In this document: positions 40,609-48,747 of the stretch, piece by piece | How the letters are laid out: every line of letters begins with the position of its first letter | How positions within the stretch are numbered: position 1 is the first letter of the stretch | Program-made: the position numbers and the translations under genes | Assembly (NCBI GenBank): GCA_004348925.1 | Contig: RCMX01000006.1 | Span: 491,443 to 555,442 of the forward strand | DNA length: 64,000 bases | Reading direction: 5' to 3' | From: Actinomycetota bacterium | GTDB lineage: Bacteria > Actinomycetota > Coriobacteriia > Anaerosomatales > Anaerosomataceae | The notes under the pieces: generated by a model | The model's database searches: none | The model's input: the letters and a program-made list of their open reading frames with translations, nothing else | What the model was told of the DNA's origin: nothing

Positions 40609-42674
40609 CGCGTGCAGCCTGGTTCATCGTCCGAAACCGAAAAGCCGTGTTCCTGGTTGCCGGGCTGCTGCTCGTCTTCGGCGTGTTCGGCCTGATGAAC
40701 GCGAAGATCAACTACGACATGCTTTCGTACGTGCCTTCTGACCTCGACTCGGTCAAAGGCTTCAACGTGCTGACCGATGATTTCCAGCTGGGAAACACCG
40801 CCCAGGTGATGGTCGTCGGCGCCACGGACACCGACGTGAAGCGGATTGTCGATCAGGTAGCAACCATCGATGGAATCGAAGCGGTGTCCTGGGTAGACGA
40901 TGTCGGCGACCTGTATGTACCTCGGGAATTCTGGGACACCGACATGGGCGAGGCGTTCTTCGCCGGCGACACGACGTTCTTCCAGGCGAGCTTCACGGGC
41001 TCGATGAACGACCCCGAGACCCGCATCGCCATGAACAAGATGCGAGACGTTCTCGGCGATCGTGAGTACTACATCGCCGGAATCCAGCAGATGGAGCTTG
41101 AGGACGTCATCAACGGCGACCGGACCAAGTTCGCTGCGGCCGCGCTGATTCTCGTTGCGATCGCGCTTCTGCTCACCGTGCCCTCGGCCATCGTCCCGAT
41201 GCTGTTCGTTACGACCATCGGGCTTGCGGTCATCTACAACCTCGGACTCTCCTTCTACCTCGGTCAGGAGACGTCATACCTGACGGGCGTCATCGTCCTC
41301 GCCCTGCAATTCGCCGTCACGATGGACTACGCGCTGTTCCTCTACCATCGTTACGAGCAAGAGCGCGCGTTCGCCGACAACGAGACCGCCATGGCCACCG
41401 CGATGGCGGCCACCTTCAAGTCGGTTGCAGGCGCCTCGCTCACAACGATCGCGGGCTTCCTGGCGCTGACCGTGATGCGACTCGGTTTCGGCTTCGACAT
41501 GGGATGGACCCTAGCGCGCGGCGTGCTCATCACCGTCATCGCGGTCCTGACGGTGCTCCCCCACCTACTGCTGATGTTCGACAGCCCGATCCGCCGCTTC
41601 GCGCACAAGGTCCATCTGCCGGACTTCCACCGACTCGGCGGCTGGATCGCCCGCCACGCCGGAGTCGTGACGATCGTGCTCGTGCTCGCCTTCATCCCGG
41701 CCGTGTGGATGAACTCGCAAGTCGAGCTAACGTACAACCTGGACAGCGCGCTGCCTGAGGACCTGCCGTCTCTCATAGCCGCCGACAAGATGGCCGAGAA
41801 GTTCGATCAGGGGCAGACCTTCTTCATCGTTGCCGAGGAGACCGATCAGATCCGCGACCTGGACGCGCTGACGAAAGCCACGGAGGCAGTGCCTGGCGTT
41901 TCGCGCGCCGTATCCTACACCACGCTTGTCTCGCCGCTCATCCCCGCCGAGTTCGTCCCCGAGAAGGCGCGCGAGAACTTCTTCAAGCACGGCATGACCT
42001 ACATCACGGCGGAGGTTCCGTTCGGCTTCGGCGACCCGCGCACCGGCGCCTTGATCGATGACCTTCGAAGTGTGGCCAAGTCGTATCCGGGCACCGCCAG
42101 GGTCACCGGGCAAGGCGTGCTGTTCCGAGACCTTGAGGACACGTCGAAAGGCGACGTGAGCCGAGTGAACATCATCTCCATCATCGCGATCGCAATCATC
42201 GTCGCACTGGTGTTCCGCTCTCTGTCGATTCCAGCGCTGCTGCTCGGCGCGATCGAGCTCGCGATCATCCTCAACCAGGGGATGGCCATCTTCAGCGGCG
42301 GCAAGATGATCTTCATCGCCAACCTCGCAATCGGCGCGATCCAGCTGGGAGCGACCGTCGACTATGCGATCCTCCTTACCGGCCGCTACCAGGAGGAGCT
42401 CTCGAAGCGTCGTGACCGAGAGGCCGCTATGCGCGAGGCCCTCGGCGGCTCAGGCCCATCGATCATCACGAGTGCGAGCACGATGTTCGCCGCCACCATC
42501 GGTCTGGTGTTCCTCTCCAGTGTCTCAACCGTCACGGATCTCACGGCGCTCATCGCGCGTGGCGCCGTCATAAGCTTCCTCGTCGTCATGTTCCTCTTGC
42601 CGGGCGTGCTCGTGCTTGCGCAGCCCGTTCTCGAACGTACGAGCCTCGGTTGGCCGCGTATCCCAAGGAAGTGA
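40602..42674 (+). CDS. MMPL/RND-family membrane transporter
   Basis: A 690-residue transporter with twelve helices in two sixes and two large outer loops (about residues 35-175 and 375-510). The proton-relay region reads 'FAVTMDYALFLYHRYEQE' in the first half and 'LGATVDYAILLTGRYQEE' in the second, as in actinobacterial MMPL lipid or drug exporters. Its ribosome site lies in the tetR 3' end. The next gene encodes a secreted coiled-coil partner. Confidence 0.92.
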   Translation: MLTRAAWFIVRNRKAVFLVAGLLLVFGVFGLMNAKINYDMLSYVPSDLDSVKGFNVLTDDFQLGNTAQVMVVGATDTDVKRIVDQVATIDGIEAVSWVDDVGDLYVPREFWDTDMGEAFFAGDTTFFQASFTGSMNDPETRIAMNKMRDVLGDREYYIAGIQQMELEDVINGDRTKFAAAALILVAIALLLTVPSAIVPMLFVTTIGLAVIYNLGLSFYLGQETSYLTGVIVLALQFAVTMDYALFLYHRYEQERAFADNETAMATAMAATFKSVAGASLTTIAGFLALTVMRLGFGFDMGWTLARGVLITVIAVLTVLPHLLLMFDSPIRRFAHKVHLPDFHRLGGWIARHAGVVTIVLVLAFIPAVWMNSQVELTYNLDSALPEDLPSLIAADKMAEKFDQGQTFFIVAEETDQIRDLDALTKATEAVPGVSRAVSYTTLVSPLIPAEFVPEKARENFFKHGMTYITAEVPFGFGDPRTGALIDDLRSVAKSYPGTARVTGQGVLFRDLEDTSKGDVSRVNIISIIAIAIIVALVFRSLSIPALLLGAIELAIILNQGMAIFSGGKMIFIANLAIGAIQLGATVDYAILLTGRYQEELSKRRDREAAMREALGGSGPSIITSASTMFAATIGLVFLSSVSTVTDLTALIARGAVISFLVVMFLLPGVLVLAQPVLERTSLGWPRIPRK

Positions 42675-42682
42675 GTCGTAGC

Positions 42683-44602
42683 ATGCAGACCTCTCGAATC
42701 CCCAGAGGCGTCCGGGCGTCACTCGCACTGATCGTCGCGGTATGCGTGACGTTCGCCGCGATGACCACCATGGCCGCCGGACCCGGTGCGAGCGTCGACG
42801 GAGCCACCATCCATGATGATGAGACGGTCTACCAGACGGCGTACGCCGACGGCACGCCAAGAGACACGGTGGTGGTGGACTGGATCCGCGTCGACGGAGG
42901 CGGGACGTTCGACGTCCTGGACCCGGGAGCCGTAACGACCGCGGAGGCACTCGAAGACGAGGTCACTCCCACGATGGAGCCTGACGGCGTACGCTGGGCC
43001 CTCAACGTCGATGGACGGCGGGACTTCTTCTACCGTGCCGAGACCGCCAAAGAACTGCCGATCGGCGTGAAGGTCGACTACCGCCTTGACGGCGTCTCGG
43101 TCGAGCCTTCGGCGGTGGCGGGTGCATCCGGGCATCTCGAGATCGACGTCACGGTCACGAACAAGCTCGAACGTTCTGAGCAGCTCGACTTCGTAGATGC
43201 CGATGGCGTGCAGCGCAGCCGAGAGGTGACCTACTGCGTGCCGATGCTCACCCCGGTGAAGATCGACCTGGATGGCACGAAGTTCAGCAACATCGAGGGC
43301 GACGCAACGATCGTGAGTGTGACGGGCTCGACCCGGAGCTACACGTTCATGACGTTCCCCCAGCCCGAGCAAACGATCACGATCGAGATGGACGGCTCCG
43401 ATATCGAGATCGCCCCGATCGTCGTCTCCGTGTTCCCCAAGCTCGCGAGCGAGCCTGACTTCAGTGTGACTGACGGACTGGGCGAGCTGCGCGACGGCCT
43501 GGAGGGACTCTCCAAGCTGTCGTCCGGACACTACCAAGTGGTCGACGGCATCGTCAGCGGGATGCAGGGGCAGGACTACAGCGCTGTGGCCGGCGCTTCC
43601 GAGGGCTTCGCGCAGCTTGCCGAGGGAATGAACCAGCTCCAGGCCGGAACCGACGGCCTCGGTCAGCTGACTGCGGGACAAATCCAGTACCTGGACGGCC
43701 TCATCGCCGGAATCGATTCCGATGACTTCTCGCAGGTCGCCCAATTGCCGACTGCCCTCGACGAGCTCGCCTCTGGCCTCGGCGATCTTAAGACCGGGGT
43801 CGACGGGATGGTGACGCTGCTCGACGGCCAGATCCAGTACCTCGACGGCCTAGCTGCGTCAAATGCCGCTTTGAAGGCGAGCGCGCACCAGATGACCGAC
43901 GCAGCCTCCGACGATGCCACGCTTTCGGCGATGGCTGCCGGCATCGAATATGGGCTTGCGAATGAGGGCGACATGATCGCGGCTCTGCGCGACGGCGATG
44001 AGGCGATGGGGCTTCCGTACGGGCTCACGTACACTCGCGCGCAACTTGCGGCGATCTCCGATGGCCTCGGACAGACGCTGCTCGGCCTGCAGCAGATCGC
44101 GACCGGCGCGCAGGGGCTGACGGCCCTGCCCGGACAGTTCGAGCAGCTGAAGAGCGCGCTCGTGACACTGCGCGACGGCGGCGTGGTCTACGGAACGGAG
44201 ATGCCGGGCCTCGTCACAACGCGCGACAGCCTGTCGGGTATCTCGGATGGCATCGGCCAGGCCGGCGATGGAGTGGAGACGGCCGCCGAGGAGCTCACGG
44301 CGCTTGATGAGTTGCCGACGATGCTTGGCGATCTTGAGAGCACGCTCGTCGCCCTGAAGGACGGCGGACAGCTCGCTGGCGTCGATATGCCGGGGATATC
44401 AACGACGGTCGATGGCCTGACCGCGGCTGCCGACGGCCTAAAGGGCGGTATCGACGACGCGGAGTTCGGTAAGGCCGTCATCGCGCGCATGAAGGAAGCG
44501 GCGGCGACCTACGATACGTTCCTCGGCAAACCCACGGGAGCGACAGGAGCGGTACGCTTCATCGTCCGCATCGACGGCATCGAGAAGCCAGCCGCGAAGT
44601 AG
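42683..44602 (+). CDS. YhgE/Pip-like secreted protein, MMPL partner
   Basis: A 639-residue exported protein. Signal peptide (about residues 10-33), a beta-rich N-terminal domain, then a long helical region of repeating 'LxxGxxxLxxG' units ('GLGELRDGLEGLSKLSSG', 'GLGQLTAGQIQYLDGL' and others), as in YhgE/Pip proteins. No C-terminal membrane helices are seen, unlike full YhgE. It starts eight bases after mmpL and is the probable outer partner of the transporter. Confidence 0.82.
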   Translation: MQTSRIPRGVRASLALIVAVCVTFAAMTTMAAGPGASVDGATIHDDETVYQTAYADGTPRDTVVVDWIRVDGGGTFDVLDPGAVTTAEALEDEVTPTMEPDGVRWALNVDGRRDFFYRAETAKELPIGVKVDYRLDGVSVEPSAVAGASGHLEIDVTVTNKLERSEQLDFVDADGVQRSREVTYCVPMLTPVKIDLDGTKFSNIEGDATIVSVTGSTRSYTFMTFPQPEQTITIEMDGSDIEIAPIVVSVFPKLASEPDFSVTDGLGELRDGLEGLSKLSSGHYQVVDGIVSGMQGQDYSAVAGASEGFAQLAEGMNQLQAGTDGLGQLTAGQIQYLDGLIAGIDSDDFSQVAQLPTALDELASGLGDLKTGVDGMVTLLDGQIQYLDGLAASNAALKASAHQMTDAASDDATLSAMAAGIEYGLANEGDMIAALRDGDEAMGLPYGLTYTRAQLAAISDGLGQTLLGLQQIATGAQGLTALPGQFEQLKSALVTLRDGGVVYGTEMPGLVTTRDSLSGISDGIGQAGDGVETAAEELTALDELPTMLGDLESTLVALKDGGQLAGVDMPGISTTVDGLTAAADGLKGGIDDAEFGKAVIARMKEAAATYDTFLGKPTGATGAVRFIVRIDGIEKPAAK

Positions 44603-44747
44603 GGCGCTCAGGTGCGGGACTCGGGACCTCGAACCTGAACGTGCGAGCCTCTCGGCGAACGGGCGTGATCTTCGGGTCCCATAACCGATTCGGCGGAAAC
44701 CGGTTGCGGAGCTCCCCGAGGCGGATAGCCGGACCCTCGAAGGTCCA
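44603..44747. other. Intergenic stretch
   Basis: No gene, terminator or repeat recognised, apart from an apparent junction with the repeat at about 44758. Confidence 0.3.
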
Positions 44748-44900
44748 TCAGTGGGAGCGCCGCCCCACCACGAGCGCCTGCGTATCCTCTGCCGAGAGAA
44801 CCAAGCCGTACTCGGCGATCACCGGGCTGCAGGATTCCAGCTCCGGCAACGCCACCGCGCGCTGGATCTGCGTAGGGCCTTGTCCGAATGGAACGATCAT
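44748..44900 (-). pseudogene. Truncated duplicate of the DUF6323-like gene
   Basis: The ribosome site and about the first 48 codons match the gene at 39609 ('MIVPFGQGPTQIQRAVALPE'), then the frame runs into unrelated sequence and stops at 50 codons. The rest of the gene is missing. It marks the left edge of the variable region that contains the attC-like array. Confidence 0.85.
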
Positions 44901-45024
44901 TCGCATCACCTCGAATACGTTGTTATGCACCGCTTCAGCGGTGAATACAGGAACGGGGGTCGAGGGTGATTCGTGCCACGGTGTTGGTAGAGGTCGCGGC
45001 ATCTGACCTCGTCTCTTGTTTCTG
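44758..45024. repeat. Direct repeat, copy 2
   Basis: Second copy of 39467-39733, same orientation, no gaps, about 32 mismatches by my count. It ends 19 bp before the stop of the PD-(D/E)xK-like gene. Confidence 0.9.
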
Positions 45025-45042
45025 AGGGCCGTTGCGGTCGGA

Positions 45043-45049
45043 GTCAGGC
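45043..45049 (-). other. Lone R''-like heptamer at the array end
   Basis: GCCTGAC on the minus strand overlapping the TGA stop of the nuclease-like gene, as at 50045-50039. No matching GTTRRRY arm follows; DUF6323 repeat sequence takes over. Possibly a cut attC. Confidence 0.35.
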
Positions 45050-45688
45050 GTGCGGGACGTCGACGAACGCGTCTCTCACATACTCCGGCAGTCTGCCCGA
45101 GACTCCAAGCGCCTCATGCGCGTCTGCGATCACCGCCTGCCACTCCTCGCGACTTGCCGGCCCACGCATGTCGTCATCGCCGACGAAGTACACGAAGACG
45201 AGGGATGCGGACATGTGGTTCAACTCGTTGAGCAAGTACACATGGGCAAGCCGGTTGGCGTACTGGTAGAAGCCCTTCAGCCAGTCATGCGAAGCATCGA
45301 CGCCGAGCGCCGCCTTCGTCTCGTCGAACGCCGCGCTGATCGCGCGCAGACTCGCGGGCGCCGCAGCCGCACACGTCGAGGCCATCTCCGCAGCGTGGGC
45401 CTTTGCTTCGATGAGGACGGGTTGCCCCGACTCCGTCAGCGCAAGGCCGTCCCACACAGGACCGCGAGTCGGCCAGAAAGAGTCCAGCGATCGGACAGTC
45501 TGCTCGATCCAAAGACGCGTAAGGAAACACTCGACGCGGTACTCCGCGTATTCGTCGGTCGCGAGCGGTGACACCCACGTTAGAGGACCGAGCCCGATTG
45601 CGGCGTCGAGAGTCGCAGGGTCCTTCGCGACGAACTCCTGGAGCCACCGTTGCGATCCACGATGCGCCCGAGATTGTGGCTTGCGCAT
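45044..45688 (-). CDS. PD-(D/E)xK-like protein, probable defence gene
   Basis: A 214-residue protein with 'PVWDGLALTESGQPVLIEAKAHAAEM' (landmarks), where Asp and Glu-x-Lys have the spacing of PD-(D/E)xK nuclease cores. The helical C-terminal half has 'DWLKGFYQYANRLAHVYLL'. AGGAGG lies upstream of the ATG, just after an attC-like site. Its stop codon lies in GCCTGAC, like the R'' box of the other cassettes, but the rest of an attC is missing, so the cassette may be truncated. It may act with the reverse transcriptase upstream. Confidence 0.72.
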   Translation of the reverse strand: MRKPQSRAHRGSQRWLQEFVAKDPATLDAAIGLGPLTWVSPLATDEYAEYRVECFLTRLWIEQTVRSLDSFWPTRGPVWDGLALTESGQPVLIEAKAHAAEMASTCAAAAPASLRAISAAFDETKAALGVDASHDWLKGFYQYANRLAHVYLLNELNHMSASLVFVYFVGDDDMRGPASREEWQAVIADAHEALGVSGRLPEYVRDAFVDVPHA

Positions 45689-45713
45689 GAGATCCTCCTA
45701 GGTGGCTATGCTG

Positions 45714-45775
45714 TGGTCAACGTGTTTGCGGATAGCCTGCGAGCGAAGCGAGTCAGGTTGATCCGCGGGTTAGGC
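45714..45775 (-). repeat. attC-like site 4 (3' of the reverse transcriptase)
   Basis: R''-like GCCTAAC (45775-45769) contains the RT stop codon and continues CCCGCGGATCAACC. The partner end is GCAAACACGTTGACC, with GTTGACC (45720-45714) one base off GTTRRRY. Between them GGAT..CCTG pairs with CAGG..ATCC, giving the imperfect hairpin of attC. 62 bp. Confidence 0.72.
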
Positions 45776-47344
45776 GCCACCATCAGCCTTCATGTATGCC
45801 AGAACCGCCTTCTCCAGACAGTTGCCAGCATCCCATTGCCCGCCCGTTCCGCCGGCCTGATTCGCGATAGCCAATCTCTCGTCTTTGGGCAGCCCAGCGC
45901 ACGCGAACAGAATGGCGCGTCGCTCCCAGTCCCGCGCGTCATCCAAAGCCGACTTTGCATCCAGGATGGCCGAACGATCTTCACTCTGCAGCAGGCCAAG
46001 AATCGCCTGCCGACGAACCAGCGCACTGCGCGCCTCTCGGGCAATCTTTCTTAACGCCGTTAGATTGTTCCAGCCAGCCGACTTAGTGAATGGGTCAAGA
46101 AGCCACATCATTTGGAACTCAGGGACGAATACACCGTTCGCTATGTAGTCTATAATCCGCGTTCCAACTGAAACTTGGTTTACATCATCACCGTCGGCGA
46201 CGGCGTCAAGGAACCGGGCTACCCCTTCGCTAAGTGGTGACAGGCGAGGAAGGTTGTCGATCACCAAGTCCGCAAGTTCTGGTCGTTTGAACGCGGCGAG
46301 GAACGAGAGTATGAACCGCACCGTCTTCAAGTCCACTAGATCAGCTTCAAGCGCTTCCTCAAGCATCACCCTTGCGTCTACCGCGTCGATGGCCTCCAGC
46401 TGTTCGTCTGTGAGTTCGTCGATGTCCAACTCATCAGCGTACCAGCTGAGTCCGTCGAGGATGTTGTCGACGATGGCTTGCCGCCATTCTTCCACCGGAT
46501 CCACGCGTCGAAGCACGCCCTCCGCGTAGGAGTCTGTCTTCTGTAGACGCGTCTTAGCAGAGTTGAGACTGAGTCCTTGAGTCTGGTCCAGCCGTTCGCC
46601 CAGGCGGAACAGTCCCGCAATCACATCTTCTTCAGAATCCCCGAAGATGAAGTAGTCATCGACCCACCTCGAGAACTCAACGTCGCAGCTCAGTAGGTAC
46701 TCGTCCACCTCAACGAGCAGAGCCTCCGCGAGGAAGTTCGATGCGTGGGGGCCTGTGGGAATCCCGTAGGAAGTCCCAGCGGACCAACCCTCGACCATCC
46801 GCATGAGCGCTGCAACGGCGAGCTTGCTACCGCTGAGCGCATCCAGGCCGTTCTTGAGTCGATGTAGATAGACGTGGGGGAAGAAGTCGACGATATCGGT
46901 GGTTCCGATGTACGCGAAGCGATCACATCGAGCGGCCAGTTGTTCGCGATGCGTCTCCCAGTCCGAAACGAGCACCTTGCCCGCCGACGCAGTCGCATCG
47001 AAGTGGTACGAGTACACCCTTTCGTCTTGGTATTCGGCGCGGCGGGCTTCGATGGCCGGAGCCAGCCTGAACACAAGGCCGGTGTAGAGAATCGTGTCAA
47101 TCGGGTCTATCAAGTGGACCGGACGGATCAGCGCCCGCTGCTTGGGCGCAGTCATGCGCATGATTGGATGAGGATCCCTCGAAAGCATTTCCGTGGCTTC
47201 AAGTGCGGGACGTACCTTATCCCATGAAGCGCGAATTGCGGCGAGTTCAAGTGGCTGGGGGAACGCGAACGACGCACCCCTCTGCTCAAGGAAGCTCAGC
47301 GCACGATCCAATTCGTCAGCTGTCAGCTTCACGGATGGCGCCAT
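45770..47344 (-). CDS. Abi/UG-type antiviral reverse transcriptase
   Basis: A 524-residue reverse transcriptase with a long helical C-terminal half. Motif A 'GTTDIVDFFPHVY' (Asp150, Asp153), motif B 'GIPTGPHAS' (194-202), motif C 'RWVDDYFIF' (Asp229, Asp230). 'RPVHLIDPIDTILYTGLVFRLAPAIE' and 'VYSYHF' ahead of motif A are typical of the Abi and DRT groups rather than of group II introns or retrons. The C-terminal repeats resemble the alpha-helical scaffold of Abi proteins. Start at 47344 with AGGGGG upstream, right after attC-like site 3. Abortive infection against phage is the likely role. Confidence 0.87.
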   Translation of the reverse strand: MAPSVKLTADELDRALSFLEQRGASFAFPQPLELAAIRASWDKVRPALEATEMLSRDPHPIMRMTAPKQRALIRPVHLIDPIDTILYTGLVFRLAPAIEARRAEYQDERVYSYHFDATASAGKVLVSDWETHREQLAARCDRFAYIGTTDIVDFFPHVYLHRLKNGLDALSGSKLAVAALMRMVEGWSAGTSYGIPTGPHASNFLAEALLVEVDEYLLSCDVEFSRWVDDYFIFGDSEEDVIAGLFRLGERLDQTQGLSLNSAKTRLQKTDSYAEGVLRRVDPVEEWRQAIVDNILDGLSWYADELDIDELTDEQLEAIDAVDARVMLEEALEADLVDLKTVRFILSFLAAFKRPELADLVIDNLPRLSPLSEGVARFLDAVADGDDVNQVSVGTRIIDYIANGVFVPEFQMMWLLDPFTKSAGWNNLTALRKIAREARSALVRRQAILGLLQSEDRSAILDAKSALDDARDWERRAILFACAGLPKDERLAIANQAGGTGGQWDAGNCLEKAVLAYMKADGGA

Positions 47345-47360
47345 CGCTTCCCCCTTGTGC

Positions 47361-47445
47361 GTGTGACGTGTTTGCGCTTGAGCTGCGAACAAGCGCCTGC
47401 CTCAGCCTAGCGCTGTCGTGAGTCAGCTGGAAGCGCCGGTTAGAA
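47361..47445 (-). repeat. attC-like site 3 (3' of the restriction enzyme)
   Basis: R''-like TTCTAAC (47445-47439) contains the stop codon and continues CGGCGCTTCCAGC, very close to sites 1 and 2. The far end GCAAACACGTCACAC keeps the GCAAAYACGT block but GTCACAC is a poor GTTRRRY. GCGCTT pairs with AAGCGC. 85 bp. Confidence 0.68.
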
Positions 47446-48576
47446 TCCGCCACCTGCGTCTTCCTGCGTCATGGTTATCCATACGCCGGACTGTGCTTCG
47501 TCAAGTATGGTCGCGTACTCATCGTCGAAGTCCCAGAAGTTGTTCGACGCTCCATCGCGGAAGCGTTCCATCGCAGCTTCTTGCTCGCCAGGTGGCGCGG
47601 TGGCCCACTGATCCAGCACTGCCGAGGGCACTGGCCACAGCAACCCTTTGTGCATCGCCAGCTTGGGCAGTCGCTGTCGACCGACAGTCAGCCTGGCAGG
47701 GCTGGAGGTAGACGAGAGATGCGCTGCGAGTTCCTCTTCACTGTCGAACTGCCGCGGCATCTGTGTGCTTTTGTTGCCTGTAAAATCGAACCGGACACTG
47801 GCCCTCTCCGGCGATCCTGTCAGCGCATCATTGAGAGTGTGCCAGGACGCAGAGCCTCGTCGCTCCTTCACCATCGCGAAGACCTCGTATTTCACGCGGA
47901 TATCGCGAAGCTCCTTGGGACTGCCGTCGGCATTGTGCATCCACTCATCTGGGATCGAGACTGAGTACACGTAGCTGCCACATGTGGCGGGCGGCGTTCC
48001 CTTGACCCAAGCCTGCCAGAGCAAGTCGTGCATTGATCCCCGGTATGCACCTTCCGCGCTGAAGAAGAGGAGGTCTTCGTCGCGTGGATTTGGTTGGGGT
48101 GTTTGAAACTGCAGTTTCGCGAGGTGGCAGCCAACATACACCTGGGCCTGAACGGCCTCCAGGATTCGCTCTCGGGTGTGGTCAAGGTTCGCCCCCGTGA
48201 GCACCAGTGCGCGCATTCCAACCTCCCGCGCGCGTTCCGCCCCAGTTCTCGTGAACCCGGAGGTCGAGACAAGGATGCTGTGTTGTGTTGGAAGGCCCAC
48301 ATCGAGAAGCTTGCCAATGAATGCGTCGATCTCGGGTGAGCCGACCTTCCTGCGGCGATGCTTGCACTCCACGGGCACGTAAATCCGCTGCCCTGCGACT
48401 GATCCAGTGATCAGCACATCGATATCGCGGCCGTTGCGCTTGCTCGTGCGCCTCCGGACCGAACGGAGCCGCACGTTGCTCGCTACACTCACATCTGGGT
48501 CGTCAAACAGCGCTGCGACGATGTGTTCGACTAGCTTCCATTCCGGATTCTGGTGCTGCCCGTGATCCCCCGACAA
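47440..48576 (-). CDS. Mrr-like type IV restriction endonuclease
   Basis: A 378-residue protein with an N-terminal Mrr_cat-type nuclease: 'DIDVLITGSVAGQRIYVPVECKHRRRKVG' (Asp ... Glu-x-Lys as ECK), then 'HSILVSTSGFTRTGAERARE', the conserved helix-strand pair. The C-terminal part is of unknown fold and may recognise modified DNA. In this sequence the frame opens at a TTG (48576) seven bases after a run of ten G. An upstream ATG (48598) is one base out of frame and would be in frame with nine G, so expression may be phase-variable. Confidence 0.85.
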   Translation of the reverse strand: MSGDHGQHQNPEWKLVEHIVAALFDDPDVSVASNVRLRSVRRRTSKRNGRDIDVLITGSVAGQRIYVPVECKHRRRKVGSPEIDAFIGKLLDVGLPTQHSILVSTSGFTRTGAERAREVGMRALVLTGANLDHTRERILEAVQAQVYVGCHLAKLQFQTPQPNPRDEDLLFFSAEGAYRGSMHDLLWQAWVKGTPPATCGSYVYSVSIPDEWMHNADGSPKELRDIRVKYEVFAMVKERRGSASWHTLNDALTGSPERASVRFDFTGNKSTQMPRQFDSEEELAAHLSSTSSPARLTVGRQRLPKLAMHKGLLWPVPSAVLDQWATAPPGEQEAAMERFRDGASNNFWDFDDEYATILDEAQSGVWITMTQEDAGGGF

Positions 48577-48583
48577 TTGCCAA

Positions 48584-48593
48584 CCCCCCCCCC
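48584..48593 (-). repeat. Ten-base G tract at the restriction gene start
   Basis: Ten G on the coding strand between the ATG at 48598 and the TTG at 48576. It could act as ribosome site for the TTG or as a slippage switch for the ATG. A sequencing error in the homopolymer is possible. Confidence 0.8.
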
Positions 48594-48604
48594 GGCATCC
48601 GTGA

Positions 48605-48682
48605 TTCTAACGTTCTTGCGCTTCTGTGCATTTGAGTCTACCTCTTGCGGGGCGCGCTTTCTGCTAGAAGCGCGGGTTAGAT
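48605..48682 (-). repeat. attC-like site 2
   Basis: R'' ATCTAAC (48682-48676, full match to RYYYAAC) continues CCGCGCTTCTAGC. The other end is GCAAGAACGTTAGAA with GTTAGAA (48611-48605), one base off GTTRRRY. GCGCTTCT pairs with AGAAGCGC. 78 bp. It separates the DUF4238 cassette from the restriction cassette. Confidence 0.8.
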
Positions 48683-48747
48683 GGCCGCATGACCAGCCGG
48701 TGGTGGGTGATACTCTTGGATGCAACTTCCGGTCCTAGGAGTGGCGT

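Noticed and set aside
44603-44650. Stretch resembling a tRNA T-arm (GGTTCGAGGTCC on the minus strand)
   Set aside because: The stems do not pair and no cloverleaf can be built.
45770-47344. Retron or group II intron for the reverse transcriptase
   Set aside because: No msr/msd-like inverted repeats next to it and no maturase/intron domains; pre-motif-A sequence and helical C-terminus fit Abi/DRT types.
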